Part shown: positions 38,301 through 50,682 of the stretch, piece after piece | Layout: each line of letters opens with the position of its first letter | Position numbering within the stretch: position 1 is the stretch's first letter | DNA from: Pyxicephalus adspersus | Taxonomy: Eukaryota > Chordata > Amphibia > Anura > Pyxicephalidae | NCBI RefSeq assembly: GCF_032062135.1 | Contig: NC_092861.1 | Coordinates: 56,651,674 to 56,715,673, forward strand | Direction: 5' to 3' | Length of the DNA: 64,000 nt | Translations under genes and position numbers: made by a program | Notes under the pieces: generated by a model | Databases searched by the model: none | Told to the model about the DNA's origin: nothing | What the model saw: the letters and a program-made list of their open reading frames with translations, nothing else

Positions 38301-41300
38301 CCTGCACCGTCTCGTCTTGGATGATCATAGGTCACCATTAAAGGATCCAGCTGCACACAAACAACCTTTGTATCAGGGCCTATCCCAGCAATAAAGAAAA
38401 TGTCTTTTACACTATTCTCAGCTGTCAAAAAAAAAACAAAATCATTGTTACTGAGAAATGTTGTAGAAATATAATACTGGAGTGTAGTATAGTGTTCACC
38501 AGTGTTCTGATATACAGCTGACAATCAGATGCAGAAAATGCAAAATACAAACATATGATGGCTCGTAGTGTAGCAGTTATATAGTACCATATTTTCACAT
38601 TGCTGGTACACATTCAATTGCTTAAAAAAAAAAAACAAAGAACTAGATACAGTGTATGAAATGTTATTCATTTCCTGAAGACCATAAACCTCGTCAGAAA
38701 GATTGCTCAAGTTTAGTAATGACTAGAATGATCCCTATACTTCTATGCATACCAGTTGTTACTAAATGACATAATATTGTACTAAATCTCAATACTATAT
38801 TATAAATTTCTACCACAGGGATTCTCAACAGGGGAGGAGTTTGGGCACAGGCGGAATCTGACCCCAGCACTGCTGCAGCAACTGCAATGGGCTTTTGTTT
38901 AATCCTGGCAGTTTGCATTCCAAGCACTGTCCAGTGGAATCCATCTACTCGACTACCTGACACCATCTGACATCAAGTATAGCACAACACTGTAATGGAA
39001 AGCAGATCGACTCTTGTTTAATTTGATGCCTCTTTAACAATTCTTGGCCAATATTTTTTCTATTTAAGCCAAAGCCATTATTTTTCCCTCTGACATGATT
39101 AGTAATATGCACCTCACTTGGATGTCAGTGGTAGTAGTTCACATTGGTGTCAGCAGTGGCAGTGAATGCCCCATTTTCACTACAGCCCATGGCACCAGTG
39201 TTCGGTACATACCCTGCTCTAACTCGCACCACGCCAATCTAAGGGGCATTTTTTTTTTTCCCGGACACCGGTGTGAGAAGCATTACAAACCACTAACAGT
39301 AATTCAAAAATATATTTTGCTGTTGAATGCTAATGTTGTTGTACTATTACCACAGTAATGGATATTGTGCAATTACAAAACTAGCAACAGTTTTATATTT
39401 AAAGAGGTGAATTTAAATATTTAGTGTTTACATTTTTTTTGATACCTACAACTCATTAATTGCACCAAAATTATTTTAGGGGTTCTCCAAAACCTGTTAT
39501 TTTTTTTAAAGGCTTGCTCTGGGGTAAAAGGTTGAGAGAGGCTGTTGTAGCACATAATACTTACATAAATTTTGTGTATGTCATTTTAAGTTGGATGACG
39601 GTAACTTTTGCTCAGTATGGAGACCATGAACCTGAACTTGCAGTATATATTTTCTTTTACTATACTTCTGTACTGAGTTCATATGTGTTCTTATTATGAA
39701 GCTATAGGAAAAATGTAGTACCCTGCAATATCATGCATCACATAACCACTCACACCAGTACAATGTGGAGCTGATTATGTGTCCAGCACTTTAAACTCAA
39801 CATTCTGCTCCCTGTTTTATTGAAAGACTAAAAAAAAAAAATCATATGTGATTCTCTTTTTTTTTTTTCTTCAAAACAGTATTTGTTGAACTAAGTAAAT
39901 AACTGCTTTCTCTTTTCATACAGCTTATATGTAGTAGTGCAGGCTCTGTACTGAAATGAACCTAACCTTTAGTTTCCCTCCTAACAAGATTGGAAATTAA
40001 AACAAGATTAGGAGGTCTCATGGCTATGCAGAAGTCTAATTGTGCAATTACAGTTTAGTGTTGTGCTATCAATTAAAAAATAGGCTAAATGATTGTAAGC
40101 GTAGAATGGCACCTTATAGAGCTGAGCAGTAAACACAGTTTTCTAGTAATGTGATTTTGAATGACATAATGACACAATGGATTTGTGTTTAACAGATGTG
40201 TCATGAGAAACATGGTGGTTGTCATTCCTGAGCTTCATTGAAAATGCTGGTTTCCTGGCTGTAATGCAGGCCCTATTTAATGCTTTCGGGGCCAATGACC
40301 TAAGATAACAATCAGCAAATAAGGCCTTGATACTTATCTGAACACTTGTTCCATGTTAGGGACTCAAAAGAAAAATTAGATTTCCTTTACAGCCAGACAG
40401 CTAGCATTTTCAAAATAAAACAATAGCAATGGCCCCCTGGTTTCTTAGATCCTATCGGCACTTTGAAATTTGCACTAGACCACATTATAGGAAATCAAGT
40501 TGAATTTTATATCAACAGATATACCTTAATCTTTTTCTAAGTAACCATGAATGACTAACTGTAATATACAAAAATTCCACTTTAAAAGCAAGTTCTAATA
40601 CAAAAAATATACAGTATATATTATATGTCTCTTTATAAGGATACAAACATGAAGCTCGCCTAACCATAATCCAATGTTACTGGAGCTTACATGATGCTTA
40701 CAATAAACTATAAATTCCTCAAGTCTAAAAAAACAGTCTGATAAGGCAAAGTGGCGGCAGATACTTGTTTTCTTTAATAGTCTGCTTTTCAAAGCATGTC
40801 AGAATTTATAATATGAATCCCTGCTGCAACAAGAGAGAAGGAATGACTAAATAATACGTCCCCATAACCTACAGCTTAAAGGCAATATCAACTTCCAACT
40901 CCTTTATAGGAGGAACTTAAAAGGGCTATAGGAGGCTGAGGGATCAAGAGAATGACTAAAGCCCTTTACAATCATGTGGAAACATCTAGCTAAATGTTAA
41001 ATACTAATGATTATCTATCACATTGGGCTCAGCAATGCACCGCATTTTCACCCTGTATTACCTTTATCCAGAGCTGCAATCATTTAAATGTCTTCCCATA
41101 CACATTACATACTTGCTTGGCACCCTGCATCATATTGTGATCTGTTATGTTGTTGTTATATGTGATATGTTATTTATAAGGCACCGTGTTAGGTTGTATA
41201 TCACTGGATGACGAAGCAAGGTCCATGTCGCAAAATAAATCTCCAAATGCTGTGATATATTGTTGTTTGCAGTGAATAGATGCGGGTCTACACTTGGATA

Positions 41301-41723
41301 ATTAGGACCACGTACCAATGATAATGAGTATGTAAATAAATTCAATCACAAACAGAAAACACCATCACCAGCAGCAGCCAAAAAATAGTTATATAGAAAA
41401 GCAAAGCTAAAAAGAAGAAAAAAAAAGTAATGCAAGAAACAGTGGAGCTTGTGTCAAAAAACGCTCCCTCCCTTTAATAGTGGATGTGCTCCTAATACAG
41501 GCACAGGATATGTGAATACTGCTGCATGCAGAGCTGTTATGTACTGCTCACTGTCAGCCAATCTTTGAGCAATACAGCTCTGCAGGTACCTCCAAATGTA
41601 TAACTTGGCATGGTTTGTAAAGATATTCAAGGCTGTTGTTTTTGAAAACTGAATATCTGTTCCTGTGTTTTAAGTGTTTTCTAAAAGTTTTACAAGCTGC
41701 TGTTTACTCTTCCTATTTTGTGA
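35372..41723 (-). other. LPP distal 3' UTR or downstream flank
   Basis: This lies 3' of the LPP stop codon. LPP transcripts in mammals have a very long 3' UTR, so part of this may be transcribed. I cannot place the end. AATAAA occurs on the minus strand at 39816-39821 among several others, and none is clearly decisive. A repeat end lies at 39470-39552. The blocks 38806-38970 and 39110-39270 are GC-richer and may be unnamed repeats; the second contains GGTGTCAGCAGTGGCAGTG. No TPRG1 exon was recognised. Confidence 0.4.
39470..39552 (+). mobile_element. Right end of the TTCTCAACC hAT-like repeat family
   Basis: It reads TTTTAGGGGTTCTCCAAAAC and ends with AAAAGGTTGAGAGAGGCTGT, the right-end pattern also seen near 26070 and 63960. 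Only the terminal 80 bases are recognisable. Confidence 0.55.
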
Positions 41724-41735
41724 ATATATATATAA

Positions 41736-41792
<57 letters not shown>
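41724..41792. repeat. AT-rich and (CA)11 compound microsatellite in LPP 3' UTR
   Basis: TATA-type repeats (41724-41770) are followed by (CA)11 at 41771-41792. In the LPP sense this is (TG)11 followed by UA-rich sequence, starting about 160 bases after the stop codon. Open frames across it are repeat artefacts. Confidence 0.95.
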
Positions 41793-41951
41793 TGTACATA
41801 CACCAAGCTTTCTTTCTGCAGCAGATAGCATCCAATATAGATCTGTTCTGAAGATTCTTCTGACCTATGGAGGCAGATACTGGTTGGCTTTGATAGTAGC
41901 AATGAAAAGTGTTAGGGATATTCTTGACATTCAAGTGGAGGTGCTATTGGT
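41793..41951 (-). other. LPP proximal 3' UTR
   Basis: The 159 bases between the LPP stop codon and the compound microsatellite lie in the last exon and must be transcribed if that exon continues, as expected. There is no polyadenylation signal in this piece, so the transcript very probably runs on through the microsatellite. Confidence 0.75.
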
Positions 41952-42080
41952 TCACAGGTCGGTGCTGGACTTCGCAGTAAGAGCCTGGATACGTGTGGAG
42001 TTGCAGGACTTGCAGAGGATGTGTCCATCCAATGGATAGCAGCCTTGGTTTTCCCCTTCAGACAAAAGGCTTCCACAGTC
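41952..42080 (-). CDS. LPP terminal coding exon: second half of LIM3 and C-terminus
   Basis: This codes for 42 residues and a TGA stop (41952-41954). It begins DCGSLLSEGENQGCYPLDGH, the second zinc finger of LIM3, with Cys2 as a ligand and the closing C-K-S-C pair at residues 23-26. It ends in STDL, a class I PDZ-binding tail that in mammalian LPP contacts Scribble. The STDL end separates LPP from TRIP6, which ends in TDC. The acceptor is TGCTTTACAG just upstream (42081-42090), in phase 0 with the exon at 43047. LPP is a zyxin-family adaptor at focal adhesions and cell contacts that binds alpha-actinin and VASP and can shuttle to the nucleus. The identification is very firm. Confidence 0.96.
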   Translation of the reverse strand, partial: DCGSLLSEGENQGCYPLDGHILCKSCNSTRIQALTAKSSTDL

Positions 42081-43046
42081 CTGTAAAGCATTACATTACA
42101 GAAATAATTTAGCAACAAACGTAAGCATTCAGTAGGGTAATAATACTATACAGTAAAACACAGCATTTGTGAAAAATCACCTTAAGCTTGGCTAAACTCA
42201 AGAACTTTGTTTTCACCAGGTGATTCTTTCATTAACTCACTGGTTAGGAATATGGATCATTTTCACCTTTTTCCATGTTTATAATAGATGTTCTGTAGTT
42301 CACAGAGGTAATTGGGGCTTAACCTTTATTACAGCATAGGCAGTGCATTTTGAGCTTACTACATGGGGTTACAAAATAACTAGTTTTCTGGTAGGAACAA
42401 CAAGTATTTAATTACACTTATCAAACAGATATACCAAAGCTGATTGAAGGCCATAGAAAGCATCCTAGTACTCCCCATGTTCATAACATTAGCTTCCTGT
42501 ATGTGAGAAGTTTCAAGTGGGCATTTCAGCATCAGCAGGTATTTTTAAGGATAACCATAAAGTTCCACTTTAAAATTTGGCATCAGGTAGGTTCTTACTG
42601 CAGAGAGGGAGAGGCAATGTCCCTTCTGCTGTAAGTATTCTTACCTACCTGACCACCACCCAGCTGTCAAAAATCGCTGAACTGCTCATGCATGGCTCTT
42701 TGTTTGTTGCCAGCAATACCAAATCCAGCCTCACTGGCGGTTGCAGAGTGAATTTCCCACACACTTGCTTTAGATTTACGTCACCCTGGCCCGAGTGATC
42801 AAGATGGTTAAAGGTCAGGATACAGAAGCAAAAAGGGAGAAGATGATGGGAGAGGTGAGTGATGGGAGAGGTGAGTATCTCCAGGATTTATTTCTGCTTT
42901 AGGACAAAAGTAAGTGGAGCTGTATGGGCAATAATTCAGCATATAGATTCAGATCCCTACAAATATCTCAAAGCTTAAATTTAAATTTTGATTGAAGTAA
43001 ACCATTTATACTGGCATACTGCAGCTTTCACCCTAGGATGACATAC
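42081..43046 (-). other. LPP last intron (966 bp)
   Basis: It is bounded by donor GAG|GTATGT at 43046 and acceptor TTTACAG| at 42081 on the minus strand. It contains a dispersed repeat at about 42545-42905 and otherwise nothing recognised. Confidence 0.9.
42545..42905. repeat. Unnamed dispersed repeat, copy A
   Basis: It shares TTCTTACTGCAGAGAGGGAG, CTTACCTACCTGACC and CACCCAGCTGTCAAAAAT with segments at 50160-50440 and 60970-61240, in the same order. It ends near a short direct duplication of GATGGGAGAGGTGAGT (42847-42874). There are no coding motifs. It belongs to a repeat family of unknown class with at least three copies in LPP introns. Confidence 0.65.
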
Positions 43047-43167
43047 CTCACAGCGGTAACACTGCACATGGAAATCACGGTCCAGAGCTACAATGCGAAC
43101 AGTCTCCTCCTGGCCAGGAGCAGGCATTATTGGTTCCTTACACACAGAACACCTTGGAGCAAACTTC
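43047..43167 (-). CDS. LPP penultimate coding exon: first half of LIM3
   Basis: The exon's 121 bases supply the last base of a Lys codon and then 40 codons, [20 protein letters not shown] and onwards to [12 protein letters not shown]. The ligands are C6 and C9 (CSVC), H33, C36 and C39, giving the first zinc finger of LIM3 and the start of the second. The acceptor TTTTTCTGCAG and donor GAG|GTATGT are good, and phases fit both neighbours. LIM3 contributes to focal adhesion targeting in this family. The sequence is almost unchanged from other vertebrate LPP as I remember it. Confidence 0.96.
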
Positions 43168-45681
43168 CTGCAGAAAAAGCAGAAAACAAAAATGATCTGT
43201 TTAACATATTATACAACAGAACTATGCAGAAATATTAACATCTGTTGCGGACTCAGAAGAGTTGACAATCAATGCCCCTGCCTAGGGTCAGTTTGCTCAG
43301 AAGTCCTTTAAGTTAAACCAGGCAATCCAAAGGATGGCGTGAACCAAATGACTCTATAGTAAAAGCATAAAATACTGCACCCAAAAACTGTTTGTAGTGC
43401 TATAAAATGCGCTGTCCATATATCTGTTCAGTTTCTTTACTCACAGTTAGTGTTTATTGTTTTTTAAAAATGTCTGTATCTCTAAAAGGTCACCCATTTA
43501 GGTGCATGATGAAAAGTCATGGAGAGTAGAAGGTTAAGGTTACAATTCTACTCTTATGTTGGCTCATTCTCATTAATTATATTAGTAATCATACAAGATA
43601 TTGATGTATGACAACCTTTAAAATATACAAATTCTAATAAATGTTTACATATTAGGCTGATCAATCAGGCATAGGTTCTTCACCTTAATAGTTTAGTGGT
43701 GATTACACTTTAATAAGGCTTTCATGATTTAGCATATAGTATACATATATTCTTCTGGCAGCAGCACACGGAATAACACACGCAAAACACTTCCCCTGGG
43801 ACTACAGGGCTTCAGGACATTTAAATAAAAGAGAGATCAAAGCAAGAAAGTCAGTCTTAGGAAATTCTTTTCCTGCTACCCAGGATTTAAACACGCCACC
43901 CAGGGATTAAGTGGATTAGGAAAAAAAAAAAGTAATTTCCCTGGCCACAAATAAAGATGTATTTCACCTGACGCTTGACTGTGAACAAAAAATGTTTAAG
44001 TGTTTAGCTAGCATCAAGTTAGCAGCTGGTCTTTCTAAGTGTTTAACAGTAATGTATATATGAAAACATTAGTCTGGATGCTGAAATACAATACTCCACC
44101 GACTGAAGCCTGTGATTTTCTACTGTATTTTGTAATATTGGTAAAGCTATTTACCAAGAATAAAAAACATGAAAATCCCTAAACAGTCATTAGGCTAGAC
44201 AGTCATTGATTAGTTACAACTAATTTCATTCTTTGCTAATATTTCAGCAGTTGAAGAGCTGCAAGGGGCATTTAAAAGTAGTGAGTGGTTTGGAAGATTG
44301 GGAGAATGGGAGGGGATTATTTATGGGAGGACGTGGTAAAATAATTGTTTAGACAAGGATCTTGGGTTACCATTTCTCTGTAGCTAATTACTGGCACTTG
44401 TACGTAATATAAATGTGGTATGTTGGGTGAATTTACTGGTATCCCAACAGCAAAAAGATTGCAAGTGTGTAAAATGTCTGTTTTGTAAATATTAGATAAT
44501 GTATATGCAGGTTATTGGAATAGCCTTTTGGACCTTTTAGTCCCCTTACCTTAACTGTCTACTGAGATGCAAAAAAAATGGTAAATACTTGAACAGAATA
44601 CTGGAAAAGGGTTAAATTTGTAACAATATTTTACTGGTGTTTGTGCCTTCCTTTCCAAGCAAAACAACATTGCTATTTCTTGCACATATGTCAAGGGGTC
44701 TATAAGTATAACTACAAAAACCCAAAACCTAAAAAAATTGTGAACTATTCTTCACTCATCCGAGTCTAAAAAGAAACAGTTTGCTACAATCAGGATTTAA
44801 AGTTTATTGTGATTTTAGTGTACCCCTTTTTGCATGATGTTCTCTTCCCAAGACAGGAATATTTTAAACAAGGTTTTAGTATTTCCTTGTGGGACAGAAG
44901 TGTTTGGTGGGAGGTTCTATCAACAATGTCATGTGTCACTGCGGATAACACAATGCTTTCAAATTTGTTACACTAAAATTAAGGTTTACTTTTATACCAC
45001 TGCCTTCATAGTTCCTATGGGGTGACATACCACGGTTGTCCTGCTCTTCTAGGTAAATGTCAAAGGAACATGTATTGCTTTGGCACAAATACAACCTCAA
45101 AAGCATCCTATGGAGGAGTCATACTGAGCAGTCCTGCTCATTAGGATTCATCCTTGTCACTGCACCACACGTATGAGAGATAGATCTGGTTTGTCTTCAA
45201 AACGCTTTTTTCTCTGTGATGTCAGTTGGGAAAGACAGTTTTCAGCAGCAGTCTGAAGCCATTTATGTCACAGGCATCTAATTAGTTTTTTACTACAACT
45301 ACAAGACAAACCAAAAAGACCCAAACTTACAGATGCCAGTATTGATTTCTTGTAGCAACTGAGGGGTGTAATATATACTAACAACCTCAGAATTCCTGTG
45401 GTGTACCTCTAATTATCCTTATGCTTGAAGAATTGTATATACATATGCACTAATTACATGGTGCTCTCCAGTCACACAACAGCAGTCCTCACAATATGAT
45501 AGTGGCTTAGAAAGGATGAAGAATACATGCACTTAACTGTAGCAGAAAATATTCCATGTAAATGGTAGGTGTGGATATACATGTCAAATTCCATTTACAA
45601 ATATGTATGATTCAAAGCCAGGGACAAATAAAGCTACAGAATTGTTAGAAATCACTAAGAGTAACTAATATAAATTCTTAC
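43168..45681 (-). other. LPP intron between LIM2 and LIM3 exons (2514 bp)
   Basis: Donor CACAA|GTAAG at 45682/45681 and acceptor CTGCAG| at 43168 on the minus strand. The part 43980-44340 is non-repetitive and could hold regulatory DNA. No repeat family was recognised with confidence. Confidence 0.85.
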
Positions 45682-45860
45682 TTGTGGAAATCCTCAATGC
45701 AGTGAATATGGCCTGATGCATCCACAGTGAAAGGAATTCCATCCAGGCTACGAAAGCACACTACACAGATGAAGCACTGAGGGTGGTAGGCCTTTCCGGT
45801 AGCTCTTAGAATCCTCTCCATGATTGGCTTGGCACAGACGCTGCATTGCTCCAGAGTGCG
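45682..45860 (-). CDS. LPP coding exon for LIM2
   Basis: The exon has 179 bases, 59 codons plus two bases. It starts RTLEQCSVCAKPIMERILRA and ends HCIEDFH plus AA, which joins the G of the next exon to give Lys. It holds a whole LIM domain: C6, C9, H26, C29 for the first zinc and C32, C35, C54, D57 for the second, with GIPFTVDA between. The acceptor is TTTCCTCATGCAG and the donor AA|GTAAG. LIM2 acts with LIM1 and LIM3 in targeting LPP to focal adhesions. One visible change from the mammalian protein as I remember it is F36 where CHRS is usual; it is not a zinc ligand. The identification is very firm. Confidence 0.96.
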
Positions 45861-47125
45861 CTGCATGAGGAAATACAACAAAGCTTGTCAGTGCTGGTTG
45901 TAAGATGTGGCAAAACATTTTGCTAAAAAAAACAAAAACGATTTACAAAATATTATCTTGTTTGTTCACTCGAACAAAGATCCCACAACACAGGTACTCA
46001 TATTTCTATTTCAGCTTTTTGTGCTTTTTGATACTGTGGGTTTCATGAACAAGCAGATGAAAGATGAAGTTGAAGATAAAATATTGAAGATGACTTTTTG
46101 GCTACAGAGTTAGGTAGATGTGTGTAAATTGAACTAGCTGAACAAAATTACAAACTCTCTGCTAGGTGAGACATGCAATTATTTATTCTGTGTATTTAGC
46201 CATTTTCCCTGAGATTTTCCAGAGTACCAAAATGCACTTTTAAGCAAATAAACATTATCCTTAGACTGAACCTTTAAAAGCAACCAACCAAATATAGCAC
46301 AGAAACTTTATTCCTTTAATAAACACTTTAAGTTATTTCACAGGTCAACCTTTTCCTCTCTGAGTTAGAGATCCCGTTTCTTTTTTTTTAAATACACAAC
46401 GTTTATTTTGCCACAAATATTGCTCCCTGTGGAAAAAAAGTACGCTTTCCTCTGGGAAGTAAGAAAACAGAAATCTAACCCATCTTTTTGCATGCTGTTT
46501 GCTAAAAGTTCACATTTTTTGCCATTTCTGGTGAGCTCAGCCACCTAATGATTTCTTGCCTGTCTTTAGAATTAAAGTGATGAGCTTTGTGCCCTTAAAA
46601 TCCCAGATATAAACAATCCAGCTGCCATATAAATTAATATAACAGATAATGCAATAAGATAAGATGTACCACCCAAACATCCAAGGCACAAAGATATTAT
46701 AGCAGGAATATCTTATAGGTAAAGACCCAAAAATCCTTAAAAAATGGAATGGAATGGAAGCCACAAGTTATATATCAGGTCAATACGCTAACTTTATTGG
46801 AAATCCAATGTTTGGATGGATTAACACTTTAACAAAAGAGCACTGATGCCACCATTAAAAATTATCTTATGTGATCTAATCTCATTTTTTCAATCCACTG
46901 AAAAGCCAGGAGTATGCCCAGGAGAGTAGTATCATGGCATCTACTGACTAATTTGTCAAAGTTTTATACAATGATAAATCTAGACATTACTACTTCAGGT
47001 CTGACCCAGAAAGAGCACAGACTAATTAATTTTCAATCAAATGGAGCCATCCCCTACCTTCCCGTATGCCTTGGATGCTCCAACAGTGACATTTTTTTTT
47101 GTTATTCATTCTGACTCTTCACCAG

Positions 47126-47205
47126 CTATGGGTGTTATTATTATTAATAAACAGGATTTATATAGCGCCAACATATTACGCAGCACTGTACATTAAATAG
47201 GGTTA
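47126..47205 (+). repeat. ATTACGCAGCACTGTACATT-family repeat, truncated and fresh
   Basis: TTATTATTATTAATAAACAG, ATTTATATAGCGCCAACATA and TTACGCAGCACTGTACATTA are close to the family consensus as I know it, but the copy stops after AAATAGGG. It is the least diverged of the copies in this window. Confidence 0.8.
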
Positions 47206-49007
47206 TCCACCTTTGTATCATGAAGCACCTCCTGTTGCATTATCCATTATATAACTTTAGTAAAAACAACAAGTGAGTCCCTTTCATCGTGGCCACAGAT
47301 GTGCACACTCTATACATATTTATATATATATATATATTACTAATACAATTTCCAAAGGAAATTAACTATTAGGTGTTAAACTCTTCAGAATCCAGCAAAA
47401 ACTGAAAGATTGTTTGGGTAAAACAACCCAATAAAGCCTCACACAGTTTGCTATTCAATTTTAGCTTTAAATTTATTTTAAATAAACACAGCATGACTAA
47501 ATGGTGATTTAACAAAATCTAACAGCAAAGTTTCTAAAGGCACATGGCATTGCTGTGATACTTGTACCTATGTCATTTAAAGCTCCTAGGAGTCGATCAT
47601 AAAGCTGTACTGATGGCTCAATCTCTCTATCATGGGACGAAGCCAAGCAGAATGTGAGCTGCCTCCCAGCTGGGAGGCTCACACATACAGTCAGAAATTA
47701 GTCTGACAGATAACCCCACTGGCACTCCTTTTGTGTGATGGGGACACCTCTATCTTGTGCCTAACTATGCAACACCCTGTAATTTCATTAAAGTACACCC
47801 TGTGCCTAGATACAACATGTACAATAACATGATACTTATAAAACACCTTATATGCCCTTTAAATGTACACAAAACACTATCTACTAGTCACTACTGCCTT
47901 CCCTGATTACATTTTCTGTTATCTTCATCACAGAAAAAATAGCTAATATTCTGACCAATTTAAAGTAACTTGATCTGGAATTATTCATTTGTTTTCATGG
48001 ACAACAAGGCATTTTACAGTTAAAACAAAAATACCGCATATTTTTTCAGGCAACATTTTATAAATACCCTACAGTAACCGAGACGAAATCTCCTTATAAC
48101 GTCCAAACACAAACTTAAAAATCACTGCTTTTGGATGCAGGCTAAGGAAGAAAAAAGTAAACCTGGACCCTGACATTACATCTCCCTGTCTCCGAGCACC
48201 TTTAACATTGTCCCTTATACAACCCTGCCTCACACTACTGACTTTGAACCTCCAAGCACCACAGAAATTGTACCTTTCTGCAATCCAGGGCCCCAACAAC
48301 TGCACCACTGACTGAACCTAACTGCTTCCCAGCAACATTGACAAACTACCTTTCAGCCTGACAACCCCTCTACGCTCACCACCACCCGGAAACTCCACCA
48401 CAATTCCCTCTTGTCACTTTTAAATGGACACACAGAGATAAAGACAGCTGTACCAGCAGATTTTGATCTTGTTCTCTACCTAATCCTCATTCTGCACAGA
48501 AAATGTGGTGGAAATGTCACCATTGTAATGTGTTCCTGGAGGTAGATTGTGGACACTTCCAAACTGAAAGGAAGAAGACAAATACAGGTGTTGGCAGTTC
48601 AACACCAAACTTTATTCTTTATTTATTTTACTTTCAAGGTAAGCATATTTTTAATAGTACTATTTTAGTGGAGATGAGTCACTATTTATTGCTGCTCTTC
48701 CCTAAACAATGGAGCTTATGTTATTTTTTTTTTTATATATGCAAACTATATCAGGAAGGAGTTATGGGGGAAACTAAATTTGTATTAGTTGTAGTTACTG
48801 TATTCTTTTTAAATATGCATAAACAGTGTTCTCCCCAGCCCCTTTTAACTGGATGCACCACCTGCCACTTTTACACAGCCACCTGGCTGTTCTTGGGTGG
48901 TTACTGAAAAGTTGGGTCAAAAACGGGCACATGACAGTTGGGCCATGAAAAAAGACAATGGAAATATGTGGCATACTAAGGGGTTGGCATTTTAAAGCTG
49001 GAACAAA

Positions 49008-49010
<3 letters not shown>

Positions 49011-49064
<54 letters not shown>

Positions 49065-49075
49065 TATATATACAC
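49011..49075. repeat. (TA)24 microsatellite with AT-rich tail
   Basis: An uninterrupted TA tract (49011-49058) is followed by AAAA and a short second TA run to 49072. The cloverleaf-free AT sequence has no coding meaning, although a minus-strand frame reads across it. Confidence 0.95.
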
Positions 49076-50159
49076 ATTTTTCCCCAACATATATATTCAC
49101 ACTCCCTTCTCATCGAACACACTAATTTCATAACTCATTTTGTAAATATGTCATACATTCAAACTGGATGGTGTCAGTTATCTTGTCAATTAGTGACACC
49201 CACTAAAAAACATCAGCATGTAATATTTGGCATGCAGTGAAACGTACAGATTAACACTCTATCATCAGATTACACTGTGAAGTGTAGGGAGGAATGGCTT
49301 TCCTCTCAAAATAGAACTTCTGCAACAGAGAAGCAGACAAACTTCTGACCAGAAATAATTCTGCAATAGCAGAAAAAGAAATGACTGAGACATTTGCAAA
49401 ACATATTAAATGTTCCACTTGTCAACATGGATTTAAAATGAGTGCCACAAGTAACGTTTGTGTTGCGTTGAGTATTTAGGTGTTGTGTTGAGTATATAGG
49501 TAGTATTTAACTTCCCTCACTATGAATACATTAACTAAATGGATAAGGCTGAATCTGAAAACACATATAAAAATTCTTAGAGAATCAAATTTCAGATACA
49601 CGTGGGCTTATTTATACCAGATCAGGTATTAATATCTGCTCCAAACATCACTCTAAAATGACTTGATTAGTTCACAGCAGGGCCTACAGTTTGTTTCGTC
49701 GCCATGTTCCCTGGAAAACAAGGTGCCCAACAAATGGCCCACTTACATATGTGGCAAAAACATTTACTAGTAAAAATAAATTGTTATGGTACAAAAAAAT
49801 TATCTTCTATAATCAGGTCAAATGAACTTGCCAAATGCTTCCTTTATCTTGTCTAAAGAATTAACCCCTAGGAAAGGATCATTGTAGATGTTTAGGCTGG
49901 TAAGGTGATATAGTCACATAATGATACATTAGGATTTAATTTGCAGTAGGCATGAGATTGGGAGGAAACAAGCTCCTAATCACCTTCCAAGAGCAAAAGA
50001 AAAGATCTAGAGATAATTGTATCACTGAAGTGTTCCACCTGTGCACAATCCAAGCCATTTTGTTCTGGTGCTACATTCACAGTCCAAATAAACCATTACC
50101 TAGACTGGTTTAGTTTGGTAGGTCTAGGTGTCATTAGTGACACATGTTCCATGGAACTT

Positions 50160-50440
50160 GAAAAATTGGCAGCAAGGCTTTGTTGCAGAAAGAGACAGGC
50201 GATGTTACCTGCCTGATCGCTCCCCCTTCAACTGTCAAAATGTGTCATCTGCCCATTGCTCACCTCAGCACTGGATGCAGGCATAGCCAGCAGATTCAGA
50301 CATCTCCTGCGCAGGAGGCACATCATTATAGCCCAGCCAATAAACAAGGACACAGATCGCAATGAGGAAGAGAAAGAAGGAGTTGTTGGTGCTTGCGACA
50401 GAACAGGGACAAGTGAGTATAAACTGGGTTTAGTTCTATT
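50160..50440. repeat. Unnamed dispersed repeat, copy B
   Basis: It shares TTGCAGAAAGAGACAGGCGA, TTACCTGCCTGATCGCTCCC and AACTGTCAAAATG with copies A (42545) and C (60970). The order is the same; the downstream parts diverge. Confidence 0.65.
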
Positions 50441-50465
50441 TTAGTTGCCAGTATCTTAAGAAAGT

Positions 50466-50660
50466 GTTTCTCAACCAGGGTTCCTCCAGAGGTTGCTAGG
50501 GGTTCCTTGAGCAATGAGCAGTTTAAAAATCCCAGGTCAGTTTAAGTGACCTCCTTCTGTGCCATTATTTGTACAATGATTTGTCATCTGTGACCCCTAT
50601 GTATTGCACAGTGTTGAATATATTGTCAAACGTATTTTTCTAGGTGTTATTCAGTCCCCA
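50466..50660 (+). mobile_element. Left end of the TTCTCAACC hAT-like repeat family
   Basis: It starts GTGTTTCTCAACCAGGGTTC and continues CTCCAGAGGTTGCTAGGGGT and TCCTTGAGCAATGAGCAG. It is the counterpart of the right ends at 39470 and 63925. The far end is not found here; a different MITE begins at 50683. Confidence 0.6.
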
Positions 50661-50682
50661 CTGTACAATCTTTATAATTGAT

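Noticed and set aside
1..41700. Exons of TPRG1, the usual downstream neighbour of LPP
   Set aside because: I looked for its characteristic blocks on the minus strand and saw none. The gene is probably outside the window.
48503..48907. 134-codon plus-strand open frame
   Set aside because: Cys and Phe rich without any spacing typical of a domain, and it lies in an LPP intron in antisense direction. Treated as chance.
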